From Sphaerolaimus hirsutus (Eukaryota; Nematoda; Chromadorea; Monhysterida; Sphaerolaimidae), in the NCBI GenBank assembly GCA_964036195.1, contig OZ038455.1, positions 10,929,855 through 10,993,854 of the forward strand: DNA of 64,000 nucleotides. Direction: 5' to 3'. The notes beneath the pieces were generated by a model, which searched no databases, was not told the DNA's origin, and saw only the letters and a list, made by a program, of their open reading frames with translations. Shown one piece after another: positions 21,250 to 33,644 of this stretch. A program made the translations under genes and the position numbers. The first letter of the stretch is position 1, and each line of letters starts with the position of its first letter.

Positions 21250-22085
21250 ATGAAACTGCCCAAAAATGGGACCCCCTAGGGCCCCACAAATATGGCACCC
21301 CCTGAGGAGCAGCAAAAAATGGCACCCCTTAGGGACCCCCCAAAAATGGCACCCCTTAGGGACCCCCCAAAAATAGCACCCCTGGGGACCCCCCAAACAT
21401 GGCACCCCCTAGGAACCCCCACAAAAATGGCACCCCCTGGGGACCCACCCAAAGTTGGCTCCCCCTGGTGACTCTACAAAACCCAACTGAAGGTTGGAGA
21501 GAATCCTGCTTTAGGTACCCACTTCTCAGAGGCTTGCAAAAACTGACACCCCAATGGGGACCCCCCTCCAAATGGCACCCCCTGGGGAACCCCCCAAAAG
21601 TGGCACCCCCTGGGAACCGCCCAAAAATGGGACCCCCTAGGGCCCCACAAATATGGCACCCCCTGAGGACCACCAGAAAATGGCACCCCTTAGGGACCCC
21701 CTAAAAATGGCACCCCCTTGGGACCCCCCAAAAATAGCACCCCCTGGGGACCCCCCAAACATGGCACCCCCTAGGAACCCCCACAAAAATGGCACCCCCT
21801 CTGGACCCACCCAAAGTTGGCTCCCCCTGGGGACTCTCCAAAAATGGCACCCCCCTGGGGACCCCCCCCCCTCAAAATGGCACCCCATATGGACCCCCCC
21901 CCCGCAAAAAAAATATAGCACCCCCCTGAGGACCACCAAAAAATGGCACCCCTGGGGACCACCCAAAAAATGGCATCCCATGTGGACCCCCTTGAAATGG
22001 CACCCCCATATGTACCTCCAGAAAATGGCACCCCCTGGAGACCCCCCAAAAATGGCACCCCATGGGGACCCCCTCTAAATCCTGT
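21250..22085. repeat. GC-rich minisatellite, ATGGCACCCC unit
   Basis: About 30 tandem, diverged copies of a 25-30 bp unit, roughly AAAATGGCACCCCCTGGGGA plus CCCCCC. The long open frames on both strands are a by-product of the repeat period and should not be called genes. The array contains an internal interruption (21470-21545). It directly abuts the satellite on its right. Confidence 0.9.
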
Positions 22086-25000
22086 AAACACAGCCCCTAG
22101 TTTGGAAACTCCTGTAAACTCAGCCCCTAATTTGGAAAATGGTATGAATATTTCAAAAAATCACTATCATCAATCCACAAATGCATCAATTCACAATTTT
22201 CAATTTTTTAGCCCCAGGGGTTAGACTTAAAAAGTTATGGTAATGTAGAGTAGAAATGGAGTGCACATCTCAAATCAGTGCAATAAAAAACCCACAAATG
22301 CATCATTTCACAAATTGAAAGTTTTTGTGCCCAGGGGTTCATTATCAGGGTTTTAGTAATGTGGTGTCAAAATGGAGTGCATATTTGAAATCGCTACAAT
22401 CAGAAACCCACAAACACATCATTTTATGATTTGAAAATTTTTGGCCCTGGGGGTTCATTTTCAGGGTTATGGTAATGTAGTGTCAAAATGAAGTGCATAT
22501 TTGAAATCAAGGCAATCAAAAAGCCACAAATGCATCATTTCACAATTTCTAATTTATTAGCCCCATGGGTTCAATTAAAGGCTTACAGTAATGTAGAGTT
22601 GAAATTGAGTCATTTCAAATCAGTGCAATTAGAAACCTGCAAAACGCATCATTTCACAATAAGAAATTTTTGGGTCTAGGGGTTCAATTTCAGGGTTTTA
22701 GTAATGTAGTGTCAAAATGGAGTGCATATTTGAAATCGCTACAATCAGAAACCCACAAATGCATCATTTTATGATTTGAAAGTTTTTGGCTTAGGGGGTT
22801 CATTTTTATGGTTATGGTAATGTAGTGTGAAAATGAAGTGCATATTTCAAATGAGTGAAATCAGAAACCTGAAAATTTATGATTTCACAAATTGAAAGTT
22901 TTTGGCTCCAGAGGTTCATTTTCAGGGTTATGGTTATGTAGTTTTCAGGGTTTTGTAGTGTCAAAATGGATTGCATATTTCAAATCAGTGCAATTAGAAA
23001 CCCACATCAAATCATTTCACAATTTCTAATTTTTTAAGCCCTGGGCATATTTGAAATTGCTACACTCAGAAACCCACAAATCCATCATTTTATGGTTTGA
23101 AAGTTTTTGGCCCAGTGGGTTCATTTTTAGGGTTATGGTAATGTAGTGTCAAAATGAAGTGCATATTTCAAATGAGTGCTTTCAGAAACCCGAAAATGCA
23201 TCATTCCTCAAATTGAAAGTATTTGGCCCCATGGGTTCATTTTTAGGGTTATGGTAATGTAGTGTCAAAATGGAGTGCATATATCAAATTGGTGCAATCA
23301 GAGACCCAAATTTGAAATCAGTGCAATCAGAAACCCAAAAATGAATGATTTCACAAATTGAAAGTTTTTGGCTCCAGAGCTTCATTTTCAGGGTTATGGT
23401 TATGTAGTTTTCAGGGTTATGTAGTGTCAAAACAGAGTGCATATTTCAAATCAGTGCAATTAGAAACCCACATTGAATCATTTCACAATTTCTAATTTTT
23501 TAAGCCCTGGGCATATTTGAAATCGCTACACTCAGAAACCCACAAATCCATCATTTTATGGTTTGAAAGTTTTTGGCCCAGGGGGTTCATTTTAGGGTTA
23601 TGGTAATGTAGTGTCAAAATGAAGTGCATATTTCAAATGAGTGCTATCAGAAACCCAAAAATGCATCATTTCTCAAATTGAAAGTATTTGGCCCCATGGG
23701 TTCATTTTGAGGGTTATGGTAATGTAGTGTCAAAATGGAGTGCATATATCAAATTGGTGCAATCAGAGACCCAAATTTGAAATCAGTGCAATCAGAAACC
23801 CAAAAATGAATGATTTCACAAATTGAAAGTTTTTGGCTCCAGAGGTTCATTTTCAGGGTTATGGTTATGTAGTTTTCAGGGTTATGTAGTGTCAAAACAG
23901 AGTGCATATTTCAAATCAGTGCAATTAGAAACCCACATTGAATCATTTCACAATTTCTAATTTTTTAAGCCCTGGGCATATTTGAAATCGCTACACTCAG
24001 AAACCCACAAATCCATCATTTTATGGTTTGAAAGTTTTTGGCCCAGGGGGTTCATTTTAGGGTTATGGTTATGTAGTGTCAAAATGAAGTGCATATTTCA
24101 AATGAGTGCAATCAGAAACCCGAAAATGCATCATTTCTCAAATTGAAAGTATTTAACCCCATGGGTCCATTTTGAGGGTTATGGTAATGTAGTGTCAAAA
24201 TGGAGTGCATGTATCAAATCAGTGCAATCAGAAACCCAAATTTGAAATCAGTGCAATCAGAAACCCAAAAATGCATCATTTCACAAATTGAAAGTTTTTG
24301 GCCCCAGTGGTTCATTTTCAGGGTTATGGTAATGTAGTGTCAAAATGAAGTGCATATTTCAAATGAGTGCAATCAGAAACCCAAAAATGCATCATTTCTC
24401 AAATTGAAAGTATTTGGCCCCATGGGTTCATTAACGGGTTATGGTAATGTAGTGTCAATGGAGTGCATATATCAAATCAGTGCAATCAGAAACCTAAATT
24501 TGAAATCAGTGCAATCAGAAACCCAAAATTGCATCATTTCACAAATTGAAAGTTTTTGGCCCCAGTGGTTCATTTTCAGGGTTATGGTAATGTAGTGTCA
24601 AAATGGAGTGCATATATCAAATTGGTGCAATCAGAGACCCAAATTTGAAATCAGTGCAATCAGAAACCCAAAAATGAATGATTTCACAAATTGAAAGTTT
24701 TTGGCTCCAGAGGTTCATTTTCAGGGTTATGGTTATGTAGTTTTCAGGGTTATGTAGTGTCAAAACAGAGTGCATATTTCAAATCAGTGCAATTAGAAAC
24801 CCACATTGAATCATTTCACAATTTCTAATTTTTTAAGCCCTGGGCATATTTGAAATCGCTACACTCAGAAACCCACAAATCCATCATTTTATGGTTTGAA
24901 AGTTTTTGGCCCAGGGGGTTCATTTTAGGGTTATGGTTATGTAGTGTCAAAATGAAGTGCATATTTCAAATGAGTGCAATCAGAAACCCGAAAATGCATC

Positions 25001-27760
25001 ATTTCTCAAATTGAAAGTATTTAACCCCATGGGTCCATTTTGAGGGTTATGGTAATGTAGTGTCAAAATGGAGTGCATGTATCAAATCAGTGCAATCAGA
25101 AACCCAAATTTGAAATCAGTGCAATCAGAAACCCAAAAATGCATCATTTCACAAATTGAAAGTTTTTGGCCCCAGTGGTTCATTTTCAGGGTTATGGTAA
25201 TGTAGTGTCAAAATGAAGTGCATATTTCAAATGAGTGCAATCAGAAACCCAAAAATGCATCATTTCTCAAATTGAAAGTATTTGGCCCCATGGGTTCATT
25301 AACGGGTTATGGTAATGTAGTGTCAATGGAGTGCATATATCAAATCAGTGCAATCAGAAACCTAAATTTGAAATCAGTGCAATCAGAAACCCAAAATTGC
25401 ATCATTTCACAAATTGAAAGTTTTTGGCCCCAGTGGTTCATTTTCAGGGTTATGGTAATGTAGTGTCAAAATGGAGTGCATATATCAAATTGGTGCAATC
25501 AGAGACCCAAATTTGAAATCAGTGCAATCAGAAACCCAAAAATGAATGATTTCACAAATTGAAAGTTTTTGGCTCCAGAGGTTCATTTTCAGGGTTATGG
25601 TTATGTAGTTTTCAGGGTTATGTAGTGTCAAAACAGAGTGCATATTTCAAATCAGTGCAATTAGAAACCCACATTGAATCATTTCACAATTTCTAATTTT
25701 TTAAGCCCTGGGCATATTTGAAATCGCTACACTCAGAAACCCACAAATCCATCATTTTATGGTTTGAAAGTTTTTGGCCCAGGGGGTTCATTTTAGGGTT
25801 ATGGTTATGTAGTGTCAAAATGAAGTGCATATTTCAAATGAGTGCAATCAGAAACCCGAAAATGCATCATTTCTCAAATTGAAAGTATTTAACCCCATGG
25901 GTCCATTTTGAGGGTTATGGTAATGTAGTGTCAAAATGGAGTGCATGTATCAAATCAGTGCAATCAGAAACCCAAATTTAAAATCAGTGCAATCAGAAAC
26001 CCAAAAATGCATCATTTCACAAATTGAAAGTTTTTGGCCCCAGTGGTTCATTTTCAGGGTTATGGTAATGTAGTGTCAAAATGAAGTGCATATTTCAAAT
26101 GAGTGCAATCAGAAACCCAAAAATGCATCATTTCTCAAATTGAAAGTATTTGGCCCCATGGGTTCATTAACGGGTTATGGTAATGTAGTGTCAATGGAGT
26201 GCATATATCAAATCAGTGCAATCAGAAACCTAAATTTGAAATCAGTGCAATCAGAAACCCAAAATTGCATCATTTCACAAATTGAAAGTTTTTGGCCCCA
26301 GTGGTTCATTTTCAGGGTTATGGTAATGTAGTGTCAAAATGGAGTGCATATATCAAATTGGTGCAATCAGAGACCCAAATTTGAAATCAGTGCAATCAGA
26401 AACCCAAAAATGAATGATTTCACAAATTGAAAGTTTTTGGCTCCAGAGGTTCATTTTCAGGGTTATGGTTATGTAGTTTTCAGGGTTATGTAGTGTCAAA
26501 ACAGAGTGCATATTTCAAATCAGTGCAATTAGAAACCCACATTGAATCATTTCACAATTTCTAATTTTTTAAGCCCTGGGCATATTTGAAATCGCTACAC
26601 TCAGAAACCCACAAATCCATCATTTTATGGTTTGAAAGTTTTTGGCCCAGGGGGTTCATTTTAGGGTTATGGTTATGTAGTGTCAAAATGAAGTGCATAT
26701 TTCAAATGAGTGAAATCAGAAACCTGAAAATTTATGATTTCACAAATTGAAAGTTTTTGGCTCCAGAGGTTCATTTTCAGGGTTATGGTTATGTAGTTTT
26801 CAGGGTTATGTAGTGTCAAAACAGAGTGCATATTTCAAATCAGTGCAATTAGAAACCCACATTGAATCATTTCACAATTTCTAATTTTTTAAGCCCTGGG
26901 CATATTTGAAATTGCTACACTCAGAAACCCACAAATCCATCATTTTATGGTTTGAAAGTTTTTGGCCCAGGGGGTTCATTTTAGGGTTATGGTTATGTAG
27001 TGTCAAAATGAAGTGCATATTTCAAATGAGTGCAATCAGAAACCCGAAAATGCATCATTTCTCAAATTGAAAGTATTTAACCCCATGGGTCCATTTTGAG
27101 GGTTATGGTAATGTAGTGTCAAAATGGAGTGCATGTATCAAATCAGTGCAATCAGAAACCCAAATTTGAAATCAGTGCAATCAGAAACCCAAAAATGCAT
27201 CATTTCACAAATTGAAAGTTTTTGGCCCCAGTGGTTCATTTTCAGGGTTATGGTAATGTAGTGTCAAAATGAAGTGCATATTTCAAATGAGTGCAATCAG
27301 AAACCCAAAAATGCATCATTTCTCAAATTGAAAGTATTTGGCCCCATGGGTTCATTAACGGGTTATGGTAATGTAGTGTCAATGGAGTGCATATATCAAA
27401 TCAGTGCAATCAGAAACCTAAATTTGAAATCAGTGCAATCAGAAACCCAAAATTGCATCATTTCACAAATTGAAAGTTTTTGGCCCCAGTGGTTCATTTT
27501 CAGGGTTATGGTAATGTAGTGTCAAAATGGAGTGCATTATATATCAAATCAGTGCAATTAGAAACCCACAATGCATCATTTCACAATTTGAAAGTTTTGG
27601 CCCCATTTTGGGTTCAATTTCAGGGTTATTGTAATGTACTGTCAGAATGGAGTGCATATTTCAAATCATTGTAATCAGTAACCCACAAATGCATTATATC
27701 ACAATTTATATTTTTTAGCCCCGGGGGCCTCACTTAAGGATTATGGTAATGTTATTGTTA
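22086..27760. repeat. Satellite array with 868-bp higher-order repeat
   Basis: 5.7 kb of tandem, 100-125 bp units built from AATGTAGTGTCAAAATGGAG, TCAAATCAGTGCAATCAGAA, ATGCATCATTTCACAAATTG and GTTCATTTTCAGGGTTATGG. In the middle the units form a higher-order repeat: near-identical blocks start at 24350, 25218 and 26086 (exactly 868 bp apart), and a further copy lies 1188 bp on at 27274. Edge units are more diverged, as expected for a satellite homogenised from the centre. The 81-aa open frames repeated every 868 bp are incidental. Confidence 0.93.
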
Positions 27761-28020
27761 ACTCCCATAAACTCAGCCCCTAATTTGGCAAACACCCATC
27801 AACTCAACTCCCATAAACTCGGCCTCTAATTTGTGAACTTGTGTCAACAGCCCCTTATTTTTAAACTTCTGTCAACTCAACCCTAATTTATAAACACCCA
27901 TCAACTCAACCCTGAATTGTAAACTCAGCCCCTAAAAACTCAAGTCAACCCCCTATACATGTGCAATTGCATTCTTGGGAAGCAACTTTGCCATCTACTA
28001 ACCCTGTTTGTCAAGATTGT
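27761..28020. repeat. AACTCAGCCCCTAATTT minisatellite at array border
   Basis: Several diverged copies of AACTCAGCCCCTAATTTGG. The same word is found on the other side of the satellite at 22086-22138, so both borders of the array carry the same short repeat. Confidence 0.65.
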
Positions 28021-28299
28021 GGATCGTGTTTGTAAAGGGCATTTGTACTAATAAATAGTGACTGCATTGTGTGCAAAAACACACACGAATTGGGCACAAT
28101 GAGGCCTGTGATTGTGCGTCCTATCTTTTACATTAGGCATACCTAGCACGCAATTCTTTCACAATTGTATATGTTTTGATACCTAGATGTTCTAGTAGCT
28201 ACATATCTTGGCAACGATATATTTGTTGCATCAGATATCGAGTATCGAGTATTCTTCCTATACAAATACTGGCAAGATTCTCGTTGACCTTTTGGTCGG

Positions 28300-28870
28300 A
28301 TTGGGTGCAGGGGTTTTGTAGATTTGGACCCCCGCGGGGGTTCATATAGATAGAAAATTGCTCCTCCGGAGGGATAGATAGCTGAAAAAAAATTTTTTTT
28401 GCGCGGGGGAGGGGGGGTTCGCAGGGGTTCAATATATAGGCTTTTCCGAGGTATGGAAGGAAGAAAAGGGAAAAAATCGCTAAAAATAGGAAAAAAAATA
28501 CTAAAAATAGGTATATAAGTACATATAGTACAAAAAATAGCCGAAAATAGGCAATATGGAACATGAATTAGAATTTTGAATGTGAAAAACTATAAAAAGG
28601 TGCGACAATTAGCGATTTTGAGCGAAAATTGGGGCAAAATTTCTTTAAAATCGCTCCAGGTAGATAGATAGCTGGCCGATTGGAGGGGGGGGGGGGTTTA
28701 GGGGATAGTAGCCCAAAATTTTGCCTCCGGGATAGATAGATAGATGATAGCTGAGCGGGCCTCCGGGATAGGTAGATAGCTGGCGGATTTGGGGGGTAAC
28801 CCCCCCCCCCAACCTATCCCTACTAAACCCCTGGTTAGGTGTCTCCAATCGGGGGGTGGGGAAGCCCGGC
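28300..28870. mobile_element. Family P element, GATAGATAGCTGG type
   Basis: Begins GCAGGGGTTTTGTAGATTTGG, then CTCCGGAGGGATAGATAGCT, AAATAGG words and further GATAGATAGCTGG words. Parts recur at 31450-31570 (reverse), 37210-37625 (reverse) and 44165-44550. G/C runs make termini hard to place. Noncoding. Confidence 0.5.
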
Positions 28871-30269
28871 TCAAATCGGCCAGCTATAGATCTAGATCTA
28901 GGTATCCCGGAGGGCCAACATGAATTAGTGATTTTGAAGGTAAAAATCTAAAACAAAGATGTGAAAATAAGTGATTTTGAGCAAAAATTGGGGTGTAATT
29001 TCTAGAAAAATGGCTCCAGCTTGGGAGGTAGCAGGGGTCTCCAATGGGGGGGGGGTTATCTACCATAGCTGGGCAATTTTTTTTGGTCGGGGGGTGGGGG
29101 GGGGGCTTGAAGGTATATTAGCCAAAAAATTGCGTCCGGGATAGAAAAATAAATCTGGGTGATTTTGGGGGGTGACCATCAATTTTGGGGAAATCACGTC
29201 AACAAAAGGACACCAAATGTGCTTGTATATTAATTGATTTTGAACCCAGATGGACAGTTTCACCGATTGTTTTGAAAACTGGTTTATTTTTCATAATTTC
29301 CTTTCCTGGTGTCATTTTCCAATGGGAGAACCTTCGGGTTTTTGCTGGTTATAAATTATTTTGCTCGCAATAAATATTTGCAAGATAGGTGGTCAAATTT
29401 GAATTTTTTATTTTTCGGGTGATCCTTTTTCCTGTTCGTTAATCCAACATTGCACTTTTTATGTCAATTGAAACATCTCGTATGGATCTTTTGACATGCC
29501 ATTTTGACCTTCGAGGGGCCACTTCAGATCAGACACATTGTAGTTATTGTTCTTTATTGTATTAGTTCACAATTTCGCGGCGAGAATTCGTTAAAATTGA
29601 CCAATCTTTTTATAAAATTTTGATAGTTTTTCCGATCAAGCCATATTTTTGATGACTGATGATGTGTTCTTGTGCATTTGAAAAATTGTCTTTGTTATTG
29701 ATGCAAAATCTTTGTGTTTGATTGATTGTTCAGATTTGATTTTATTTGTGAATATTTTATTTTATTCCGTGTGAAAATTTTTGAGCGGTTTTACTCTTAG
29801 CTCTATAAGCGAGAACTGGGCCTTGGTTTTGAGACTTTTGTTTTTTGAATTCTTCTGAAGCATACTGAAAAATTGAACCGTTTGACCCCGTAGCAAATCG
29901 GGAAAAAAATGTTGAAAATCGGGTGGCACCAATTACACGATAATTAAAATGTCGTTGTGTGGGATGAAAACCGGAGCATGGAACTTCGGTGAACCGTACG
30001 GTACAGTAAAATCGTATTTATTTATTTTTGTTCAACTTTTATTTTATATCTGTATTCTGTACCTATCCGTTTTCCTGTGCGGATAGATGATGTCATAATT
30101 TTTCCATGCACACTGATATAAAAAACATTGTTCTCACAGTTCAAATAGAAAACACAAATTCATTTCTTTGTATGCAGGATCGCTGCTATCACAAACACCC
30201 AGAATTATTGTTGCAATTTTGGCTTTCATACATAAAATATGCATTTGCATTGTTCAGTTAGACCTTGAT
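28871..30269. other. Intergenic, decayed family P sequence then nothing
   Basis: 28.87-29.17 kb has more GATAG/CCGGGATAG words of family P. From 29.2 kb onwards the sequence is AT-rich with no supported exon or repeat terminus. Confidence 0.4.
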
Positions 30270-30277
30270 GTCATGTA

Positions 30278-30813
30278 TAGGGTTCAAACGGGATTGACTT
30301 TTCGGGATCGGGATCGGGATTCACTTTTTGAGATTTCGGGATCGGGATCGGGAATGGGGTTTTGGGATCGGGATCGGGATTGGTATTTTGAGATTTCGGG
30401 ATCGGGATCGGGATTGGCCGGGATTGGGGTCACGTGATCGGGATCGGGATCGGGATTGGGGTCTAGGGATAGAGATTTTCGTCACTGTTCTGGCATTCAC
30501 AGTTGTTCATAAAGGTCTCAAAACACTGTTGGATGCCAGAAAAGTGACATAAAATGGACGCTGGAGGTTTGCGTTCACATTTTTGCACGCAAAATTGTTA
30601 TTTTTTCACTTTTTATAATTTCCACTATTTTTTCCGGGATCGGGATCCCGGACTTGGGAGATTCTCGGGATCGGGATCGGGATTTGAAAGTTTTCGGGAT
30701 CGGGATCGGGATTGGTATTTTTGGATTTCGGGATCGGGATCTGGATTGGGGTTTCGGACTGCTAAATCCCTGAATTCCACGGGATCCGGGATCGGGATCC
30801 CGTTTGAACCCTA
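30278..30813. mobile_element. hAT-like element filled with GGGATC repeats
   Basis: 536-bp element with ends TAGGGTTCAAACGGGAT and ATCCCGTTTGAACCCTA and an exact 8-bp duplication GTCATGTA (30270-30277, 30814-30821). Most of the body is GGGATCGGGATCGGGATTGG-type direct repeats, with a short unique middle. The Arg/Asp-rich open frames are repeat by-products. Confidence 0.9.
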
Positions 30814-30821
30814 GTCATGTA

Positions 30822-31449
30822 TGGATGTCAATTCTTTCCCGTTTCCGGTGGCGCCATTTTCAAAGTTTCCATTTACATTCCCAAAGCCGCCATGCATTTT
30901 CCAGTTGTCTATCTAGTTCAGGGGAATTGTATTTCCAAAAACACCTCAACACCAGAACATTGTTTTTACACTAGAACATGCACAGGTAAATTGTAAAGAT
31001 TGAGGAAAATGTGCCTTGAAATTATAGCGCATACAGATACATCTAGTGTTAGTAAGGGATTTTTTATATAAAAAGTTGCTAGCATATTTTTTGTGCACAA
31101 CTGCATGTTAAAAGTGAGTTGGGTAAAATAGGTTTAAAATAGATAAAAAAATTAAAATTAATTTTTTTTAAATAGATAAAAAGATAATAAAAAATAATAA
31201 AAATAGATGAAAAAGGAGCTGAAAATAGTTATAGTTAAATAGCTAAAAATATATAAAAATATGTTACCATTTATTTATATAGGCCAAAGAGTGACTTTGA
31301 AGGTAAAAATTGGCAGCATGGATAAAAATTTGTATGTGCAATTTGGGAAAAAAAAATTATTTAAAATGTTAGCTGAGTGATTTGGGATTTTGTTAGCGAT
31401 TTTTCCCCTTTTCTTCCTTCTATTCTTTGAAAAAAAACAGTATATTGAA
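30822..31449. other. Intergenic, AT-rich
   Basis: Includes a low-complexity AAAATAGATAAAAA stretch at 31130-31270 that leads into family P sequence. No gene seen. Confidence 0.4.
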
Positions 31450-31712
31450 CTCCCGTGACCCCCCCCCCCCCACCTAAATTTTTCTTCTCCAGCTATCTAT
31501 CCCTCCGGAGGAGCGATTTACTATTTTTATCTTTTTCGGAGGGCGGTCCAAATCTACAAAACCCCTGTTGCACGCAAAGATTTTGCAAAATACCTAGTGA
31601 ATATGTGCTAAAAGTCTGCCGGCAGCCGTTTTTCAAATGCTGTTTCGATGCTACTGTTTCATAAAAACGATGTTTTTAAAAAAAGTTGAAAAAAATGCCG
31701 ACCATCCCTACT
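31450..31712. mobile_element. Family P fragment followed by a family A fragment
   Basis: 31480-31570 is the inverted counterpart of the start of the element at 28300 (CTCCGGAGGAGCGATT, GGTCCAAATCTACAAAACCC). 31572-31710 is a decayed family A end (TTTTGCAAAATACCTAGTG to CCATCCCTA). Confidence 0.5.
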
Positions 31713-32835
31713 GTAGACAGTGTGGACTTAACCTACTAGGTAATTGTTCCTAATCGATATTTTGAGGCAATTTTCTGAAAAAATGTATTTTCGGTCGCAG
31801 TCGCATTGTTCGATTATCACTGACATAACATGAGCACATAACAGTGGCCAATAGCGTTATGCAATGTTATGTCCATTTTCATGTGTCTTCTGAATTGACA
31901 ACATCGCCCACTTGTGCGTTGCTCAATGGGCATTCTTTTGTAGAACTTCTACGGAATCGCGGCATTTTTGTACTTTTTTGTGCATTTCTCAATGACTTCT
32001 TGAAAACGTTGTGCACCCCGTCTATCGGAAAACATCAAGGTTTTTGGAAAAGTGTGTGATATTGACATGAAACCGTGGTCGTGTCAAGTTTAAAAAAAAT
32101 AATTATAGGTGGCCAATTTGTTGTTGTTGTTGTTGTTTTTTTGTTCGGTGCTGGTTTTCGGTGGACTTTTATCTGTATCACTTGTGACTAGACAGCACAA
32201 TTAACCCTTCCGTAAGGACTAAATAAATAGCTGAGGTGTCCGCCGTATTTGTTGATTATCTTACGTATTTTCCACATATTTGTACATCTGTAGCCGTTCT
32301 TTTATCAATTTTTTAAAGTTATTTCACCCTTTCCCCTTTTACATTCCACCTCTAGAAAAGCCTATAAATTTAATGACTACCAAACGCAAGAATTTTTTTG
32401 GTATTTTTTGATATTTTTTTACCTTTACCTCCACAGGAGCAATTTCATCCCTGCGAAGGTCCTGCAAAACCTAAGAGGCCCTTGCGTTTAGGCACTAAAA
32501 TGCCTTTCCAATGTACGATTTATGATTTTATCCATTTCAGATTAATTATGCTGGAAGTACCCAAGTACCCACATAAATATCATGTGTTGACAAGCTACTT
32601 GACTTGACCTTGACGGGCTTGTTCTCACTATTTGTAAAAAATTGTCATTCGATGTAAATACAAGTTTATTTTCTATAACAAACTTTGGAGGAAGATATTT
32701 AGAAAGCTGGATAATTAAGGATGACCGGAATATTGCGCATGGCTTAAGTTGAGTGATAATACCTTCGAAAACATCTAGAAACACTAATAAACTCAATGCA
32801 CTTCACTGTAGTGCGGTAAATGTAATTGCAAACAT
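31713..32835. other. Intergenic, nothing recognised
   Basis: Only a short TTG microsatellite (32120-32140) and unsupported open frames. Confidence 0.4.
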
Positions 32836-33060
32836 ATCCTTAAGTGATCATCGCCCAGATAAAAAAGCGCCAAAACATAATTAACGAGCCATAATTAACC
32901 AAAAATAATGAGCCAAAAATTATACAATTTTTTTCATCAAAATATTTCATTTTTACTGTGGAATAATTAATTACGAAATTTATCACAAGATTTTATTCAT
33001 TAAATTATTGTAGGATTTTGCAGATACTTTGCTGTCCACCGAGTATACCTTTGTATTGCA
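32836..33060. mobile_element. Diverged copy of the element at 60125-60345
   Basis: Shares AATAATGAGCCAAAA, TTTTTCATCA, AATATTT, AAATTTATCA and GCTGTCCACCGAGTATAC in order with 60125-60345. That copy has inverted CCTACCATAA/TTATGGTAGG arms; here they have decayed. Confidence 0.5.
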
Positions 33061-33644
33061 TTTTGTTTCCGCAAATTTTGTGCTAAGATGTCAATTCTTA
33101 ACAACTTCCGTCATTTAATGTATAGAGTTTGATGCATAAAGGTTTGCGTACGATTAGGCTGAATAATGCACTTTGTGCGAACTTTAGTTACGTTTGATTT
33201 CCGAACTTTATATTTACAAAAGGGATTCGTTCGCGGTGATTTTTTTTCGTCAAAATTTACTTCTGTAGCATTTTACTGGTATGTAGGTATGCATTTTTAT
33301 ACACCAGAAGTTGAGATTTTATGCAGAGCATTTGCTACATTGTGCAAATATCAGCTGTGTGAAAAATGTAGCCGGAAAAATACTTTTTTCTTGTGCAAAG
33401 AAATTGAGCTTGTTTATTTGATATGAGTGTTTGGTTGGAGTGTTTATTTCTTTTTGAAACAGAAATGTGTGCAATCTGCACTATATATTTATCGTTTTTG
33501 ATCAACTTTCAGTTTTAGCGATGGTGGCGAAAATTTGAACTCATCGTTGCATTTATCTATTTATCTAAAATAAAGATGAACAGCAAAAAATGAGTTGAGG
33601 CGGGCTAGATGCGCGCTTCTACACTCATCTAAAGCATAGTGAAA
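33061..33644. other. Intergenic, nothing recognised
   Basis: An 86-codon open frame (33166-33426) is present but shows no motif and no coding-like bias. Confidence 0.35.

Noticed and set aside
21399-22078. Long open frames on both strands rich in Pro, Gly, Trp and His
   Set aside because: They follow from a tandem GC-rich repeat read in any frame; no start context, splice sites or non-repeat sequence.
24350-27519. Identical 81-aa open frame occurring four times
   Set aside because: It is the satellite higher-order repeat read in one frame; the codons show no coding bias and other units break the frame.
30168-30814. Arg/Asp/Gly-rich open frames (RDRDRD type)
   Set aside because: Translation of the GGGATC repeat inside a transposon, not a protein gene.
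32398-33426. Open frames of 69-86 aa
   Set aside because: No motif, no splice context and AT-rich codon use; treated as chance.
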